The translations under genes and the position numbers were made by a program. From JAEZDR01 sp039811185 (GTDB lineage: Bacteria > Bacteroidota > Bacteroidia > Chitinophagales > Chitinophagaceae): a stretch of 23,977 nt of DNA. The stretch lies in assembly GCA_039811185.1 (NCBI GenBank), contig JBDHYF010000019.1, positions 1 to 23,977 of the forward strand, given 5' to 3'. Positions 23,309-23,977 of the stretch are shown one piece after another. The notes beneath the pieces are model-generated. The model was given only the letters and a program-made list of their open reading frames with translations, did no database searches and was not told the origin of the DNA. The first letter of the stretch is position 1, and each line of letters starts with the position of its first letter.

Positions 23309-23360
23309 AACAAGGCGCTTTCCCACTGCATCACAGCACACGTGTGCCGAGCGCCTTGTT
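23309..23360 (-). terminator. ssb terminator with nested palindrome
   Basis: An 11-bp outer stem, aacaaggcgct (23309-23319) with agcgccttgtt (23350-23360), encloses a 30-nt loop that itself contains the perfect 12-bp palindrome gcacacgtgtgc (23336-23347). On the minus strand the stem runs into TTTTACTTTT, so it can end ssb transcription 21 nt after the stop. Confidence 0.7.
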
Positions 23361-23381
23361 GAAAATTGAGGCCGGAGAAAG

Positions 23382-23732
23382 TTATACCACTTCTGCGGCC
23401 GGCTCTTTTGTGAAGAGCACAATTTCCGACGCCTCAATTTCTGTGATGTACTTTTTGATGCCTGCCTTGTCGGTATAGCTGCGGGTGATGAGCTTGCCTT
23501 CAATCAGCACCTCCACTCCTTTCCGCAGAATTTTTTCGGCAACGCCGGCGGTTTTGCCCCAGGCGATGATGTTATGCCACTGCGTTTCTTTTACCTTTTC
23601 ACCTTTGTTGTTGGTATAAATTTCATTGGTGGCGATGGAAAATTTGGCGAGCTTTTTATCGCCGTCGAATGTTTTGATTTCCGGATCCTGACCTAAGTTT
23701 CCGATTAGCTGTACTTTGTTTTTTACGTTCAT
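23382..23732 (-). CDS. ssb: Single-stranded DNA-binding protein, short form
   Basis: A 116-residue protein consisting of one OB fold typical of bacterial SSB: it opens NVKNKVQLIGNLGQDPEIKT, continues LAKFSIATNEIYTNNKGEKV, then ETQWHNIIAWGKTAGVAEKI, LRKGVEVLIEGKLITRSY, and closes at EIEASEIVLF. SSB coats single-stranded DNA in replication, repair and recombination. The protein ends TKEPAAEVV and lacks the disordered tail with the acidic DDIPF tip that recruits partner proteins in E. coli; the organism may have a second, longer SSB for that role. The CATCTTTG box about 40 nt upstream may be its promoter. Gene stands alone between a nested terminator and a repeat-rich upstream region. Confidence 0.95.
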   Translation of the reverse strand: MNVKNKVQLIGNLGQDPEIKTFDGDKKLAKFSIATNEIYTNNKGEKVKETQWHNIIAWGKTAGVAEKILRKGVEVLIEGKLITRSYTDKAGIKKYITEIEASEIVLFTKEPAAEVV

Positions 23733-23795
23733 AACCTAAGTTTTAAAAATGAATAATATGCAATTGCAGCTCAAAGATGAGGTTGCAGAAACACC

Positions 23796-23829
23796 TTAGT
23801 CGGTTGTTAGTCGACTATATCCGGATATA
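23796..23829. promoter_or_regulatory. Repeat and palindrome cluster upstream of ssb
   Basis: Two direct repeats ttagtcg (23796-23802 and 23807-23813), 11 nt apart and therefore on one face of the helix, are followed at once by the 14-bp perfect palindrome tatatccggatata (23816-23829). Then comes aaacg-N7-cgttt (23829-23845). They lie 65-115 nt upstream of ssb and could be an operator. Confidence 0.4.
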
Positions 23830-23875
23830 AACGTTTTAAGCGTTTAAAAATGGTTAAATGATTTGGGAATGAAGG

Positions 23876-23896
23876 AGATGCGTAAATTTGGGAGTT
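23876..23896 (+). repeat. Boundary motif, right copy
   Basis: Reads agatgcgtaaat then ttgggagtt on the plus strand and matches the left copy (minus strand, 694-714) at 20 of 21 positions. It continues gttggtggcaac, then ctaaacgaacgac, where the left copy has ctaaaagacgac. A gene start lies 42 nt further on. Confidence 0.55.
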
Positions 23897-23938
23897 GGTG
23901 GCAACCCTAAACGAACGACTGTAGAAACTTTGAGCAAT

Positions 23939-23977
23939 ATGACAATAACCATAATTTTAAGACAAGATGAGCAACAA
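23939..23977 (+). CDS. Start of an unknown gene, cut by window edge
   Basis: ATG at 23939 opens a frame MTITIILRQDEQQ that has no stop before the window ends (13 codons). It is preceded by aaactttgagcaat, an AACTTTGAG word also found in front of the methylase gene at the left edge (aactttgag on the minus strand, 473-481). Too short to assign a family. The position after the boundary motif suggests an accessory gene. Confidence 0.35.
   Translation, partial: MTITIILRQDEQQ

Overview
The window looks like part of the chromosome of a Bacteroidota bacterium, probably of the Chitinophagaceae / Sphingobacteriia type. Three things point there: promoter elements of the Bacteroidota sigma factor type (TAnnTTTG about 5-25 nt before starts), a lack of clear Shine-Dalgarno sequences, and proteins typical of that phylum (GSCFA family protein, short SSB without an acidic tip, long POT-family peptide transporter, TPR protein after gyrA). 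No taxon was confirmed by a search.

Layout. Left edge (1-458, minus): the first 152 codons of what looks like a type I restriction-modification M subunit. It is preceded by an unusual A/C-rich leader (about 500-690) and a short boundary motif at 694-714. Next come two divergent small membrane proteins (824-1430), a stand-alone TonB-like protein (minus), the mechanosensitive channel mscL (plus, good promoter and terminator), a minus operon of a penicillin-acylase-family hydrolase plus a small membrane protein, then miaE (plus). A minus group follows: GSCFA protein, HMG-CoA-lyase-like enzyme (TAATG stop/start overlap) and a TrmH/SpoU rRNA/tRNA methyltransferase. The centre holds clpB (plus, with terminator), a POT peptide transporter (minus), prs with a signal-peptide-bearing Pmp3/YqaE protein (plus), and a secreted M28 zinc peptidase (plus). 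After a gene-free 0.55 kb comes the gyrA - TPR protein pair (minus). The last 2.6 kb is more accessory: 0.75 kb without a convincing gene but with an interspersed palindromic repeat, an SRPBCC protein with a TTG start and a likely C-terminal frameshift, an unrecognised small membrane protein with a lysine tail, and ssb (minus). At the right edge the same boundary motif as on the left appears in opposite orientation, followed by the start of another gene that runs off the window.

Most of the window is therefore ordinary housekeeping DNA: DNA topology (gyrA, ssb), protein quality control (clpB), nucleotide precursor supply (prs), RNA modification (miaE, trmH-like), osmotic protection (mscL), and peptide scavenging (M28 peptidase plus POT transporter). 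The most interesting signals are the two matching boundary motifs at the outer ends, the strand-biased A/C-rich leader before the restriction-modification gene, three genes whose -7 promoter box ends exactly 4 nt before ATG (suggesting leaderless mRNAs), and the frameshifted SRPBCC gene. I saw no CRISPR array, transposase, tRNA or rRNA gene, and no clear multi-gene novel system.
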